Of a stretch of DNA of 64,000 nucleotides, positions 32,179 to 45,176 are shown piece by piece. The first letter of the stretch is position 1. Each line of letters starts with the position of its first letter. Below the pieces are notes generated by a model that saw nothing but the letters and a program-made list of their open reading frames with translations, ran no database searches and had not been told where the DNA came from. The position numbers and the translations under genes were made by a program. Location of the stretch: the NCBI GenBank assembly GCA_023014485.1, contig JAJOZX010002361.1:146001-210000 (forward strand). The letters run 5' to 3'. Source of the DNA: Bathynomus jamesi. Taxonomy: Eukaryota > Arthropoda > Malacostraca > Isopoda > Cirolanidae.

Positions 32179-33466
32179 AAAATTTTTAATAAATCTTTAT
32201 CGGAGGGGTTGTTCCTCCCGATTTTAAATTAGTTAATATAACTCCTATCTTTAAAAAGAGGTATAAGTAACCAGCGGAAAATTATAGTTTAGCTTCCATT
32301 ATTGAAACGCTTTTAGAATCAGTTATTCTTGATGGTATAGTCCAAAATCTTGAAGACAGTTTTATTATTGAACAAAGTCAACAATGGCTTCGTGGAAATA
32401 AATCTTGGTTGACAAATTTGTTGAGTGTGTTTTTTATGACGTCATCGGTATATATGATTGTAGCAGGGCGGAAGACCTAATATATTTAGGTTTCCAAAAG
32501 GCGTTTGACAAAGTTCCGCCAAAACGATCGTTAGAAAAACTTAAAACTCACGGAAACTGGGGTCAAGTTCTTAGTTGGATATTGATAATTGGTTAACTGG
32601 TAGAAAACAGAGGGTAGTAATTAATGGGAATGAGTCATGGTGAGCTAATGTAACTAGCGGTGTTCCGCAAAGGTCAGTTTTTGGACCAATACTTTTCATA
32701 ATATACGTCAACGCTCCTGATATCAATTTAGTAAGTAAAATTTTTACATTTTCCGACGAAATTAAAATTGTGAGTAAATCAATTAGTTTACTGGACATGG
32801 AGAATTTACGACGACATAATTAAGTAGAGTGGTCTAATAAGTGGCAAATTAAATTTAATGTAGATAGATATAAAGTCATGCATGGTTATCATAATAGTAA
32901 ATTTAACTATACTGTGGGAAATAGTGGGTTAAGTGAAGCCTTTGAGGAGAAAGATTTAGGTGTCATTGTTACAAAAGATTTAAAGTTCTCAAAACAACGT
33001 TTACTCGCGAGCAGTAAAGCTAATAGAATATTGGGATATATTTCTCGTACTTTTAAATATAAATATAATCATATTGTTTTGCCATTATATAAGTCGCTTG
33101 TTAGGCCAAATTTAGAATATGCGGTATAGTTTTAGTTGCCCTCTATGAAGAAGGGTATAGAAATGGCAGCAAAGGTTCAGCGCCGCTCAGAAAAGCTTAT
33201 TCCTGCGTTACGCGATAAAACATATGAATAAAGTACTCATAGTGCTCAATTTGTATACGCTTGAAACTTTGCGCTTGAGAGTAGAATTAATTCGGGTGTT
33301 GAGAATTTTAAATCATTTAGATAATTCACAGGCCTGCGATGGTTTTGTTGTCCGAAATATTTTATCACTTATATAGTAATTTTTGCAAAATATAAGTAAT
33401 TTTCATTAAAATTGACTCAATTAAATTTTGATTAAAAACTACTGCCTATATCAGGGAAGGTGGAAC

Positions 33467-33600
33467 ATCAGCATGATGGCTGATTACTGCTGGATGTTGA
33501 AACGGGATACTCCAGAATTATTGCATAAAAGAAAAGGAACAGCGCGTACATTCGAGACTAAAAGGCATAGATCTCACAAGAAAACTCCGGTCAAATAAAG
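33467..33600 (+). pseudogene. Short transposon-like fragment inside LINE copy 2
   Basis: A frame beginning MMADYCWMLKRDTPELLHKR and ending shortly after KKTPVK. I recall similar C-termini in arthropod transposase-like repeat proteins. Too short to assign; it lies in the stretch that interrupts the LINE. Confidence 0.3.
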
Positions 33601-34105
33601 ATGAATATGTAATTGATGTTAATAGTCTTCTTTCTTTTTAAAACGTTGTTTGCATTTGTAATTAGTATAACAAAGCGAAATAGGTACCTAATGTAAATTG
33701 AAATAAATAATATTTATTTATGTTGTGTTGTTGTTGTTGTTTCTCTTCCAGTTTGCAGAAAATCCTTACGTGACAGAAAAAAATGGACACCTTACTCGAA
33801 ATCAGCGTAGTTGAATTATATAAAATCAGTTATTAGTAAGAAAACAACTCTTACAAAGTTCTCATTCGCAGGCATGTGTAACGTAAATTATGAGAATTTC
33901 TTTAACTTGGACGATAGGAACATTACGGGGAACAGTGGTTTTAAAAAAAGGGTTAAAAGATTTGAAACAAATGTTACCACTCGCAACGTTTGTCTCAAAT
34001 CTTTTGATCCTTGCGAGGGTCTTTTCAACCTACAAGATAGTTGAAATAACCAATCCGCGTGTAATTTCAATTAATATGTTTAAGAACGAGTTGAATAGGT
34101 AATTT

Positions 34106-34986
34106 AGTAGCATAAATTTGCATCAAAGGGTGGGTAAGTTAGGGCTGTGTCTTTTAGTTAGTGGTCTCTGTAGGTAGTAGCTCGATTTTCATTTGTCTCA
34201 AATGTAGTTGGAGGTGCTAATCGGGTCTGGTTGCAGAGCACTGGAAGTTCTCAGATGATACCCCAATGGCAGAGACGGGAAGCTTGATGGAAATTTTCTG
34301 GAGTCAAAACTTGCGAATAGCTAATTAAGTATGAAGGATGGCTACTCTTCAGGTGCATAGTGTTGATGTACTGTATTGAGAAAAAAAGCCGTGATTTCCC
34401 CTTAGATGTTAATATGAGGCCGCTCGGGAGTCAAAACCGCCGAATAAGCCAACAAAAAGGGGGGCGGGAGTTATAAAAGAAATTGGTTGGGGTAAAGTTG
34501 AGGATGGCGATTTCCCTTTTAATCGTAAATGTAGTAGGAGGCGCTGGTCGGGTCTGGTATTTAAACATTTAGAGTATACTGTACCATTCCATTTGTGCGC
34601 AAAATTGACAGGGTTTAAAATTGTGTGAAATAATTCTACGGTATTTTCCAACCATATTTCATTACCTCCACGCCACGTTGAGGGTATGATACCCCAAAAT
34701 ACGTGAACAAAATCGAATTCCATAATTTTGATTTTTTACCTTAAATGCAGACAGGTCGACCTTATTCTAATTCGACTTTATGAAAACGCGCACATTTAAG
34801 ATTTTAAATGAAGATGAATAACACACACACACACACACACACACAGGGATGACCAAAAGTTTCGAAGTGCACAGGACTTAGAAATGAAGAATGTTTTCCA
34901 TAGAATATTTACGATGGAAATCACACAAATTTGCCGAATAGAAGTAGCTAGGCCTAGGATAATCACCTTTCCCCCTAGCCTAGGCT
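34106..34986. other. Spacer with an internal duplicated motif, no gene
   Basis: The motif TCGGGTCTGGT with nearby AGGCGCTGG/AGGTGCTAA occurs at 34218-34231 and 34540-34560, and GATGATACCCCAA-type sequence at 34253-34266 and 34686-34700. This suggests a repeat of about 320-430 bp. A (CA)n lies at 34823-34846. Confidence 0.4.
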
Positions 34987-35316
34987 ATGTGGTATGTAAA
35001 CATATTTCATAATAACGTAGGCTATAAAGCCTTCAACATGAGGGATACAAATTCTTTTATAATCAAGGAGCGTCTTGTTGCGAGTGTTTGGGTTCAGGAA
35101 AGAGAACGTACTTTACCTGTGAAAACTTATAATGATATAAGGGAAGACTTTATAATGCGTTTTAATAAAGCAGCTCCGACTGAGGCAAATTTATGTAAAC
35201 TGGAGAAAAAAATATTCACAACCGGATCTGGTTTAGATGCTAAACGATGTGGGAAACCGCAGAAATATGCGGACGTTTGCGTTCGTTTAGTGCTCGAATG
35301 TATTATTATGGGTTGA
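34987..35316 (+). pseudogene. DUF4817-like transposon N-terminal domain
   Basis: An open frame with NSFIIKERLVASVWVQERER, VKTYNDIREDFIMRF and LCKLEKKIFTTGSGLDAKRC, resembling the helix-turn-helix N-terminus (DUF4817-type) of arthropod mariner-like and related transposons, where a spacer and a RxGRP-like motif follow. The usual RSGRP reads RCGKP. It stops at TGA at 35314 with no catalytic domain after it. Probably a truncated transposase; not a host gene. Confidence 0.4.
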
Positions 35317-37259
35317 TAACTGAATTTTTCTTGTTCTTTTTAAGGTTCATTATTATGTACACAAAAAAGATTTGCCTTTTTGCAGGACGCATTTTTCAGA
35401 CTAGTCCATGAATTCTATAAGCAACGCCTTTTTGTTTTAAACAAATTTTGCACAAAATTAGCGTTCATCTTGCTTCTTGAACAAAAGTTTTTAAGTCAGC
35501 GAGAACCTATCATTTACTTTAAGCTCACGAGCCATTTACATTTTGAGTGAAACTTCACAAATTTGGTCTCACTGGCTTTGGATGTTTGGATGTGAAGCTC
35601 AAAATTTTTATGGCTGTGGTATTTTTGTAAATTTATGGACTTGCTTGTTTTTCCTCGATTTCACAAAAGCGTATAAAATTTGGTAGAAGCGCGGTCTGAT
35701 AAGATGCACAAAATTATTTATTTGTTACCACAAACAACACAAATTGTAAAATAGTCGAAATTTTGTTTTTGCGTGCTGCCGACAAGAGGCATAAGTAGAA
35801 CTCTCGAAGAATAAGCTCCGCCCAGCGTCATGCGGACGGACGGCTTACTTAGCTGGGACACAAACTTTGCTCTAAACTTTTTGGAATGAATTTGTTCGAT
35901 GTTTACATCAAATTATTCGCGACGATGTCCTCTATGTTTTGGTGTAAAGTGCGTGTGGTGAAGTTTCTTCTTCTTTAATTAAAAAGTTATAGCCTTCAGA
36001 GTAGTCGTCCGAGAAGTACGAATCGAGGTCAGAAAAGATTTGTTCATGCGCTACTGTGCCTGGACAATGAACAACTTCCAAGACTTCTATTCTTTATTTA
36101 TTATTATTACTAATACAGTTCCCGCCGCTTCGCTGACGGTTAGACAGGCTAAACTACAAAAAAAGAACCCAGCCGTGAAAATTTTGAGCTTCACATTGTG
36201 TCAACATTTCTGAATCTGGTATCTCCCAAAACCTCCTCACCCCCATTCATACAACTTGGGGGCTAACCCCCTCCCCCATTACCCCACCCCTCCCCATTAC
36301 CCCACCCATCCCCCATTACCCCACCCCCACCCTTCCCCCATTGCTAAACTACAGAAAAGAACACAGTCATGAAAATCTTGAGCTTCACATTGCCGCCCGT
36401 AATACAATTTCTGAATTTTTTTTTCTCACAATTTCTGAAAGCGTGACACAATTCTGCAACAAACAGACAGACAAACAAACAAACAAACAAAACTTGGCTA
36501 TTATTATAATGTAGATAGATAGATAGATTATTAAGAATTTCCATAAGGAAATTCTTATTATTCTTATTATTATAATTAAATTTTTTAAGATTCAGTTTAT
36601 TCTATACTGATCTTATTTTGATAAAATAAGTAAATATAACCGTGTAATGTATAACATTTGTTTGTTGTTTCGTGCCAGACTGTCGTGCTTGATGGGGAAC
36701 GTTAATCAGTAACCTCATTTAAAAGTAAATTAGCGAGATACTGTTGAGCCAGAGACGTAATTTCCAGAGGTAGTGAAACCAGTAGTATGGGTACATTTAA
36801 GGAGATGGGGTGGGGTGGAGATGACAATGCCAAGTGAGGGGAAACGAGGGTAAAGGGGAAGAGAGGAAATAAGGGGAAAAGAGGGGGGAAGCAAGATTCA
36901 ATCATAGCAGTGAAAATAATGGGTTTGATAAAGGAGAGTAGTGTAAGATAAGGAGGATGTTCATAAAAGAATAAATAAATAAAAATATATATGATGGTGG
37001 GGGAATAGGGGGGGGGTGATAGGGAATAAATAAAAATATATCTGCGGGGTGGGGGAGGGAATGGGTGAGTGGGGGGTAAGATAAAGGGATGGTGGTAAGG
37101 GAATAAAAATAAATAAGTAAAAATATATACATGCGTATGGCGTCATACTGTGAACTTTAGTGTTATTCAAACAAAGAAACAAAGAAACGAGAGCGCCCTC
37201 TCCAATCAGCTAACATAATTATGGGCGGAGCCTAAGTTACGTTTCCCCAACTAACCTAA
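35317..37259. other. Spacer: duplicated segment, C-rich and G-rich minisatellites
   Basis: ACTACAxAAAAGAAC ... TTGAGCTTCACATTG occurs at 36153-36199 and 36346-36391. Between them is a CCCCATTACCCCACCC minisatellite (36235-36340). From 36780 to 37115 the plus strand is purine-rich (GGGGAA, GGTGGGGG units). No gene is seen. Confidence 0.55.
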
Positions 37260-37660
37260 TCCCCGTGTATGTATATACACATTGGCGCTCATAATTTTTC
37301 GTACAAAGAAATATTTCAGTTATACTCGTCCTCATCTTTTGTACCATACATAAGATAGTTATGAAAAGTTTATGTTCGTTTGGAAAAAATTAACAAATAA
37401 AAATATTAGTTCAACTGCAACATATAATGTAAAACATCAAAGAATTTGAAGAAAATAAAAAATTGAAATGCAAAAGTTTTCGTACATTTATTTACAAAAT
37501 TATTTAATACTTTATGTGTCCATCTTAGGTTTCAAGAATTTAAATTTTGTATCAGTAGTTGGCTGTTTATTGATTAGAGACTGTTGGTAATTCTGAAATC
37601 TATATTTTTCTTTGTGAATCTTCATGGAAGACGGATGACTCTACAAGCCATTAGTAAGCA

Positions 37661-38515
37661 ATGGGTCGTCGTGGCAAAGAGCTGTCTACAGATTTTAAAA
37701 GATCTGCACACGAGTCTGGGAAAAGTTATAGGAAGATAGGAGAAAAACTTCGAATTCCACTTACAACGATTGCTACAGTTATAAAGGAACAGAAAGGTTT
37801 TAGAACAATCAAAACTCTACCAAGGTGTGGACGATCTTGCACGATTTCAGAACGTACAGTTAGACGGATTGAAAGAATGATTGCTGCGAATCCAGGAGTG
37901 ACTGCAGGTGATATTTGCCAGCCATTAAGACTGGCTAAGATCGCTGGCCATCCCTCTACTGTACGTCGTACATTGAAAAAGAATGGTCTGCATGGAAGAG
38001 TTTCACGAGCAAAACCTCTGCTACGAAAAGCGCATAAAGAAACTCGTTTAAAGTACGTCAATGGTCATCAAAATGATGGATTTGCATTCTGAAAAAAAAA
38101 AGTTCTCTAGACAGACAAAACCAAAATTGAATTATTCGGGAATAACGAGCAACGGTATGTTTGGCGAAAATCAAACACTGAATTCGAGGAAAAAAAAAAC
38201 ATCCTTCCTACGGTTAAACATAGTGGTGGTGGTTTGTTTCTTGGATGATGCTTTTGTGCTTCTGGTCCAGGAAAGCTTGTCATCGATGGAATCGTGAATT
38301 CGAAGAAATATCAGGAAATTTTAGAAGGAAATGTATGGCTTCATTTCGGGAGTTGCTAATGGGTCACAACTGAGTACTGCAACGAGATAAGGATCCGAAA
38401 CATAAAAGTAAGAGCACCATGAAATGGTTTCAACAAAAGAATTTCAAGCTTCTTGAGTGGCGCAGTCAAAGCCAAGATCTCAATTTAATCGGGAATTTAT
38501 GGTTTGATTTGTAAA
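37661..38515 (+). pseudogene. Tc1-like transposase
   Basis: MGRRGKELSTDFKRSAHESG opens the paired-type DNA-binding region, with KSYRKIGEKLRIPLTTI as first helix-turn-helix and a second around STVRRTLKKNGLHGR. The catalytic part is frameshifted and read in pieces: TKIELFGNNEQRYVWRKSNT, TVKHSGGGLFLGCCF and KLVI-DGI, then a weak NLWFD-like block near 38490. The first Asp block reads with a Thr-Asp-Lys. No terminal repeats found. Cut-and-paste transposase, inactive. Confidence 0.75.
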
Positions 38516-38638
38516 AAACCTGTCCGCAAGAGAAACCCTCCGAATCTGAATGAATTGCAACAATTTTCTTTAGAAGGATGGACCAAAATTTCTACTGATG
38601 TCGAAACGAAATCAATGAGATCATTCGAAGCAAAAGGT

Positions 38639-38675
<37 letters not shown>

Positions 38676-39579
38676 ACGTAGAGCCTGTAAACACGTGTGA
38701 CGTCATACTTTAGCGGACACCATTCAGTCCTGCAGGCTTCACTTGGTGTAGGAGGTAACTGTTTCCGTTATTTTATCTGTATACCATGATAACGGTCCCA
38801 TAACTTAGATGCTATGCTCAGAAAAATACACTATAAATACCATTTTTTGCTCTTGACAATCCAACTGTTTCATACTAGAGTCTAATAGCTTTTATAAGTT
38901 TATTTAAATTTTTAATATATGAATGATAAAATAGCTTATATATATTTTTTTAACTTTTTTAATATATGAATAAATCATCATCCTATTTTTAATTTTTATA
39001 CTGTTCTATAAGTTTACAATTCTTTGTATCTTAACCTACTGTAGATATGGCAGGTGTAGGACCATATGATGAAAGTTCTTTGGCCAAATTTTTCACGAGA
39101 CCAGGTATAACTTGTACACTTTAAATATGAGGCTAGGCTTTATCTGCTTTCATCCACTAAATTGTGGTTTTAGTCCAACCTTAGGCTGAGTTAATCATTT
39201 CACATAATGCACAGAATAAACACTAGGTACCAATTTACACCTGCTTCTATAGGGGGAATTTGTCTCAGGCTAATGTTAGGTCTCAGTTTTTATGGGCCTA
39301 TTCAAATTTTCCTCACAGCAGCATTTTCATACTTCTTGGCTCCCATCATAAGTTCCCAGCATCATAAATTTTAGAACTTCCCTTTCTTGAGAATTGTAGC
39401 ATAAGTGCGTTTGGAGTATCAGTTTTATATGTCTTCAGTGTGCCAGTTACATGCCTCAGAACATCCTTGCTTATATAAATGCTATAAAAAAATTCCAAAG
39501 TTCCAAGAAACTAAAAAAATTGACATTTATCCAAGTTTTCTTCAGTAAAATCGATGCTAAAATATTCATTAAAAATGCC
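38516..39579. other. Spacer with (CA)n, no gene
   Basis: A (CA)n at 38639-38672, then AT-rich sequence to the foldback element. No coding content seen. Confidence 0.5.
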
Positions 39580-39671
39580 GGATCACCTGAAGATCAGGGC
39601 CCCCAGCCTTCGTTAGTTAGCCTTATAAGGCTAACTAACGAATGCTGGGGGCCGTGCTCTTCAGATGATCC
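39580..39671. mobile_element. GG...CC foldback element, copy 3 (92 bp)
   Basis: Nearly perfect palindrome: GGATCACCTGAAGATCAGGG at the left and its close complement at the right, meeting at GTTAGCCTTATAAGGCTAAC. Flanked by the perfect duplication AAAATGCC (39572-39579, 39672-39679). Same arms as the copy at 32.0 kb, but lacking most of the core. A minimal hairpin insertion. Confidence 0.9.
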
Positions 39672-41184
39672 AAAATGCCAACATTATTTTGATCACTTTC
39701 AAATAACCTATTATTATATTCTGTTGGGCCAATACTATCATACTTTTATTACTGTATTTATAAAAACTAAAGAATTTCCTTGGAACCTTATTGATATTTC
39801 TAGCTAGATTTATTTCACTTGCCTTTTGCTCTTCGTAATCAAACTATTTAACTTATTTCTTGATTGCCTGTAATTTTCTAAAGCTTACAACTAAAGCTTA
39901 CAATTTTCTAAATTTAATTTTTCTACTATTTACAAGATTTTCTTTTGATTAAAATATTCATAACTTCTTTCTTAAAGCTATCAAAGTAACACCATTCACC
40001 ACTGTAGTTGATCAGTCATTGCAAAAATCTGTCACCTAAAGCTAAAGAAATATTTACACAGAGCTAATCTACAAGTGTTCCAAATATTTCATATTTAGGG
40101 TTCTGCTAGATCCTTTTTTTCATATTTCACTCAGAGTTGGTGAACAGAAGGTACGAAAGAGTGTGTCTTTAACTTCACTTGTACAGAATTGGAAGTTCCT
40201 TATAATAACTTTTGTTTTAGCACAGAAACTTTGACACTGTTTCTTTATTTATCTTTACTTATATCCAAGAAACAAATATAAATAGGTGAATTACTGGGAG
40301 TGTATTTAAATATATTTTCCTTCAATACATAGATACACAGATCGGTTGAGTTAAACCTTTTAGTACCAGTTCACATTCAAACTTAATTCTCAATTAGTTG
40401 GACCAAAGTGACTATCTCTGGTATAAAATAAATCCTGCAGACTGATTTTTAGAAGCAAGTCAGAGATATTTTTATGATCATTAATACTTTCTTTTTAAGT
40501 TTCAATTTAATTGCCCCATCCAAGCTAGAGCTACTGACAGACCATTAAACATTAAACAAAGAAATGGTGTTACTTTGATCACAGTATTTATTTTCTCAGT
40601 CATCTCTCATAGATCTTCTATTTTCCACATTAAGAAGGTACAAAATATGCTTATTTTGACAAAAGGTTTGATATAATCCCTCATAAAGTCAACAGAAATA
40701 TAATTATGAGCAAGAGAGTAATTCTTAGAAATAATCACAAGTCTGTCGGCTCACCACATCGTGGTAATATTTTAAGTACACACACACGTGTGGGGTGGGG
40801 TATGAGGGTTTCTCAAAATATCTAAGTTTGTCAAATTTCATCTACATCAAAATATGTATTATATTTTTTCTCATTTTTGTATGAGTTGGTATGGAATGGA
40901 GCAACTACAAAATATTACATTCATTTATCAATTGTTAAATTTACTTTCTGAATCATTTCCTAATGACTTGATTACATGCACACATACAAACTTATTCGTC
41001 AATCAGTTGGACCAAAAATTGAGCCAACTTGTTCACCCACATTCAAACTTATTTCACAATGTTGGTACCAATACACGTTTTTTTGTAAACCTCTTGGTGC
41101 ATCTACTATTCAATCACTTTCTTCCTCGGAGGATTTTTTCATAGCCTTTGTTATGCAGGAAGGAGGGGAACCAAGGGCGAACGC
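39672..41184. other. AT-rich spacer, no gene recognised
   Basis: Low GC, no domain-bearing frame. The segment ACACATACAAACTTATTCGTCAATCAGTTGGACCAAA (shortened: AATCAGTTGGACCAAA, about 41000) resembles AATTAGTTGGACCAAA near 40393, and TTCACATTCAAACTTA / CCCACATTCAAACTTA follow the same pattern, so a dispersed repeat of about 600 bp spacing may be present. Confidence 0.35.
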
Positions 41185-42625
41185 CCGCACAAACGCACCC
41201 CCCCCTCCCCCAATAGAGAAAGAAGAGAGCCAAAATCAAGGTCCAAGGTTTTCGAAATGCCTGAACACACTGCGTTTGAAGATTGGAACAGTGTCCATTA
41301 TAATAACGATAGTAAAGAGAGAGTGAGGCAACATTGCGGCGAAGAGAGAGGGATTGAAGACAGTCAATAAGAGGCGGGGAACTGATGAGACGAAAAGCCT
41401 TTGATTCCATCCGGTCAAATAGAGCTGTGTGGGTTGAGCCATCCCACACATAAGGAGCGTATTCCATACAAGGGTGGACAAGACCCATGCACAGAGACAG
41501 CAACTGAGTGGGTGTGAAGAAACGGAGCCGATACAGCACACCTAACTTCTTAGAAACTGTTCTAGAACGAGCGTATATGTGATCTTTTCAGGAAAACTCA
41601 CGAGAAAAGAAAACGCCAAGGATGTTAAGAGAAGAGGAAGGATTGAGTTGTGTGTTGTTGAAGGTAAGGGGATAGTCGTATGGAAGATTGTGACGAGAAG
41701 ACAGATGGAGGAACTAAGTTTTTGAGGCACTGAAAGCAAGGTTTTCTCTGCCCCAATCAGAGATAGTAGAAAGATCAGAGGTCAGGTGCACCATAGCCGT
41801 CGTACGCAAATCATGGAGTGACTATTGAGAGGGACACTTTATGAAGGGGGTGGAGAAGTGCGCAATAGCAAAGGTTTCAACGAAATCCCGAAAGGAGGAT
41901 GAGCAAGAGTCAGAGAGATACACAAGACCGGTACTGACGATCTGAAATAAGATTGTGAGAAGACAGATGTTTAAGAATCTTGCTATTAAGGTAGATTAAA
42001 AAACTTTAGAAAGGCAAGAAATCAAAACAATTGGACGATAGTTGAAGGGTTGAGAACGATCACCCTTTTTGGGGACAGGATGAATGATAATGAACTTCCA
42101 ATGAAAGAGTTTGCATAGGCAGGGTGTCTGCACAGAAGCAAAGCTCTTGAGAACAGGAGGAACACCATCAGGACCGTACACCTTCCTAGGATTTAGCCCA
42201 AATTGGGAGAAAAAACATCTTTAGTAAAGATTCTAGTTTCAGACATAATAGAGTCAGAGGGAGTAAGAGATGGAGGAATAGCACCTGAAGGTAAGGGGAT
42301 AGTCTGAAGGGTTGAGATGGAGGCGAAAGTTTGAGTGAAGAGTTCGGCTTTATCAGTAGAAGAGAGGGCAACTGAGCCGTCAAAATGGAAAAGAGGAGGG
42401 AAAGAAGTAGTAAAGTTGTTGGAGAGGTTCTTGGCTAGGGCCTCCCAATTAGCAGCGCCCAAGTGCCAAAGGCGCCTCCTCTTGGGAAGAGCCAAAGGCC
42501 GAATTAGAGTCAGAGGACAGGAAACAGATATAAGATTGTGGTCGGAGGATCCCAACGGAGAAAAATGTTTGGTAAGCATGCAATCTTTCTTACTCTGTCA
42601 TTCTTCACCCTACTTTCAACTTTAA
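41185..42625 (-). mobile_element. Jockey-like LINE, second copy
   Basis: From right to left: an endonuclease end with PLGSSDHNLISVSCPL (the catalytic SDH motif), a linker (KAELFTQTFAS), then RT fragments DGVPPVLKSFA and HPVPKKGDRSQPFNYRPIVL. There is a gap, then the C-terminal block LSRNLS-like, GLVHPCMEYAPYVWDGSTHT and RNVASLSLYYRYYNGHC. The region with the catalytic Asp pair is missing, so it is internally deleted and frameshifted. Same family as 3.8-4.9 kb. A remnant of its 3' end (TATGCxGGAAGGAGGGG) also occurs near 49296. Confidence 0.8.
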
Positions 42626-43438
42626 ATGTACTTCTACTCGATGAATCACTCGAAATACTTAATTTTTTTCACATCGTCTCAACTTTCTCCTTTTTCTTCG
42701 CTTCTCTTAGGAAGAACCTTTCTTTCTTTTATTTACATTCAATAATCTTTCACAAATACCACCAAAACTTGTCACTACTCTTTAATTCATTCTCTGATTC
42801 ATCCAGAAGTACATCAAGGTCAGTCATATGCATCATTTGCAATATCTGTCACTCTTTCTTTACCAAATACAGATTACCCCCTCTGTCTGTCATTCTTGCT
42901 TTCATGTCATGCATTAACACATCCATGGCAGTATCACACAGCCCTCTCATATTCCAATATTAATACTGAACCAAACACTCCACTCACCTTTAACTTTTAC
43001 ACAGACATTACTTACTGTAAAATTGGCTTTGATGTCATATTTTAATTTAGTCTTATAAATATTTAGTTGTAAGGCTACATTAGACAGATTGAAATATTTT
43101 TGTAATAATGCACCAGCATTACACTTTTTTTAACTTTCTAACATGAGGGGTTTCTTTTAGAAGTATCAGCTTTTTGTAACATTTTCTACAGTTCTAGCTT
43201 AAGTTAGCCTAAAACTATAACATTATGAATATCATGAAGAAACTCATTCCATGGACGGATGTACTGTATTATTATCCACGGCTTTAGTGAATGAAGGACT
43301 TTTTCCTCTATAACTGAAAAGTACATTTTAAGAACCTTTACTGAGCTTTTCAATATTTCCTGTACAATATTAAAGCTCTGGGGTGAAAACTTTCCTCTAT
43401 CTTCTTACTATGTTGCTTCATGTGTGATTTCTTTATAC
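42626..43438. other. Spacer, no gene recognised
   Basis: CT-rich and AT-rich sequence. An open frame at 42538-42963 is composition-driven and partly overlaps the LINE. Nothing else is seen. Confidence 0.4.
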
Positions 43439-43835
43439 AGGGTGTCCCATAAGTCTGGAACCATAGAGTAAAATAAGTAATTCATGTTTTTCCGTTTATG
43501 CAAGTGCCCATGATGTCTTTGGGTAAGGAAGAACGCATCCAGGTAATTCTGCTCGTAGGAAATCGGAGTCAGAGGGAGGTCGCTGAGGAATTTAACAGAT
43601 TGCATGACCGCGCGCCGATAACACACAGCTGTGTCGGCAAACTTGTAGCAAAGTTCAGGGAAACGGGATCCATAGGAGATAAACCATGCAGTGGACCTCC
43701 GAGGACATCCACCGACGATGACACAGCCACTACCATCCTCGCTCATTTCACAAACAGTCCCCAAAAGTCTCTTCGGTGTTTTTATTGCCGTTTTTATCAT
43801 TTTGCCCTATGGTTCGAGACTTACGGGACACCCTG
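43439..43835 (+). mobile_element. Internally deleted mariner-like element (397 bp)
   Basis: CAGGGTGTCCCATAAGTCTG at the left; the right end complement is CAGGGTGTCCCGTAAGTCTC, and the inverted repeat continues for about 35 bp. Flanked by TA. The interior keeps only the N-terminal helix-turn-helix of the transposase (GKEERIQVILLVGNRSQREV ... VGKLVAKFRETGSIGDKPCSG), then jumps directly to the right terminal repeat. The catalytic domain is deleted, so this is a MITE in the making. Confidence 0.85.
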
Positions 43836-44934
43836 TAGAATAATTTTTCAGTTCATTGATTTCGTCTGAGGCAAACTAATCAGACTGCTATAAAATTGCA
43901 ACTGTAGCATGACTAGATGTAAGAAAGATATAAATATTCTGAAAGGTATGATATTTCCCAGGAATTAAGTTCTGAATGTATTATTGCTAGTAGAACTGTG
44001 AGATGGGCCTTATACTCAGAGGCATACGTAGTATTTTGCTGCCCCTAGCCAGAAAAATTGTCACCACATTTATTTATTTTATTCCCTTATCACCATTCAC
44101 CCCCCCCCCCCTCCATTACCCATTATCACCAGCTTTATTTCCTTAACACGCTCCTCCATTCCCCACCCAACCATTTTATATATATATATATATATTCTTT
44201 TTTAATAAGAACCGTCCCCCACTCCCCCATTACCCTTAACCCTTCACATTTATCTTACACCACTCCCCTTTATCAAACCCATTGTTTACACAGCTGTGAT
44301 TAAATTTTGCTTTTTCCTCCTTTGCTCCTCTTTTCCCTTCACTTGACAGTGGCATCACTCGCCTCCTCTCCTTAAATGCACCCATACTACTAATCCCTGT
44401 AAAGTACATTTTTACAAATTATTTTTTTCAAGTATACTTTATAAACAACTTTGGCCAAGTAAAATATATATTTAAACAACCTCATCCCACCAGACATCCA
44501 GCGTAGACATGAAGGAGAAGCTCTCCTGTTTTCTGCACGTCTTTTTTATGGTATCCTGATCACACACGGATACAAAAGTTCTCGAAAGGCTAAAAAAAAA
44601 AAAAGCTGTTTTTAAATCCTGACAAATAAATTTTTTTAACGACCTAAAAAAGTATATTCTGTATATAAATTATTATATTTAAATATAATATATTTATTTA
44701 TATATATATGAAATATTTTTTAAAAGTCTTAAAATATGTTTTAAAATTTTTAATTTACAAGAATTTAAGAGAGATTTTTATCCTCAAAAAGCTTTTTTCT
44801 TTTATCGGTGTTAAAAGGAAAATTTAAAACAATGAATCAGGAAACTACTAAAGTAATATGATTAGCGATGTCAACACGGCTTTTTTACCCGTTTACCGTT
44901 CTTATGTAAAAACTGCCATTAAATATGTTATAAG
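43836..44934. other. Spacer, C-rich and AT-rich, no gene
   Basis: Includes a run of C at 44100-44112, CCCATTACC motifs (as at 36.2 kb) to about 44235, a (TA)n at 44177-44195, and AT-rich DNA. No gene. Confidence 0.5.
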
Positions 44935-45075
44935 GGACTTTGGATCTGATCATTAGTTGGATTGGGGACCGTCTTCCGTGTTTAGATGAAGTAGTAACCC
45001 ATAGATGGCTCGGATTTCATTTAAAACTGTAGGGACCCCCGCTGTAACGGAGGTGGTTAAACAACCTCAAACAAT
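44935..45075 (+). mobile_element. 5S rRNA-derived SINE, truncated copy
   Basis: Keeps the box-C side and tail: AGTTGGATTGGGGACCGTCT, TCCGTGTTTAGATGAAGTAG, GGCTCGGATTTC and AACTGTAGGGACCCC, ending GGAGGTGGTTAAACAACCTC. The 5S-like first half is missing or too diverged. Lies just upstream of the first beat exon found. Confidence 0.6.
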
Positions 45076-45176
45076 ACTATTATTATTGCAGAATGTCACA
45101 GAATAGAAATTGTCATTGAATGGATAGAATATTATAGAACAGGTGTCGTAGCATAACCTTGTGCATTTTCTTTTAG

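Larger units (their letters stand above)
31890..34105 (+). mobile_element. CR1-like LINE, copy 2, highly degraded
   Basis: The same reverse transcriptase family as at 5.1 kb. It reads DKLKINKLPGSDHFYPKHLL (KSPGPD block), then a foldback insertion, then GVVPP-like and PAENYS remnants. LIYLGFQKAFDKVPPKRSLE follows (catalytic Asp now Gly), then KDLGVIVTKDLKFSKQ and IVLPLYKSLVRPNLEYAV. After an unrelated stretch (about 33380-33865) it ends with a VKRFETN ... INMFKNELNR tail. Many stops and shifts. Confidence 0.75.

Noticed and set aside
34409..34723. A 104-codon minus-strand frame
   Set aside because: It overlaps internally repeated spacer sequence and shows no recognisable domain.
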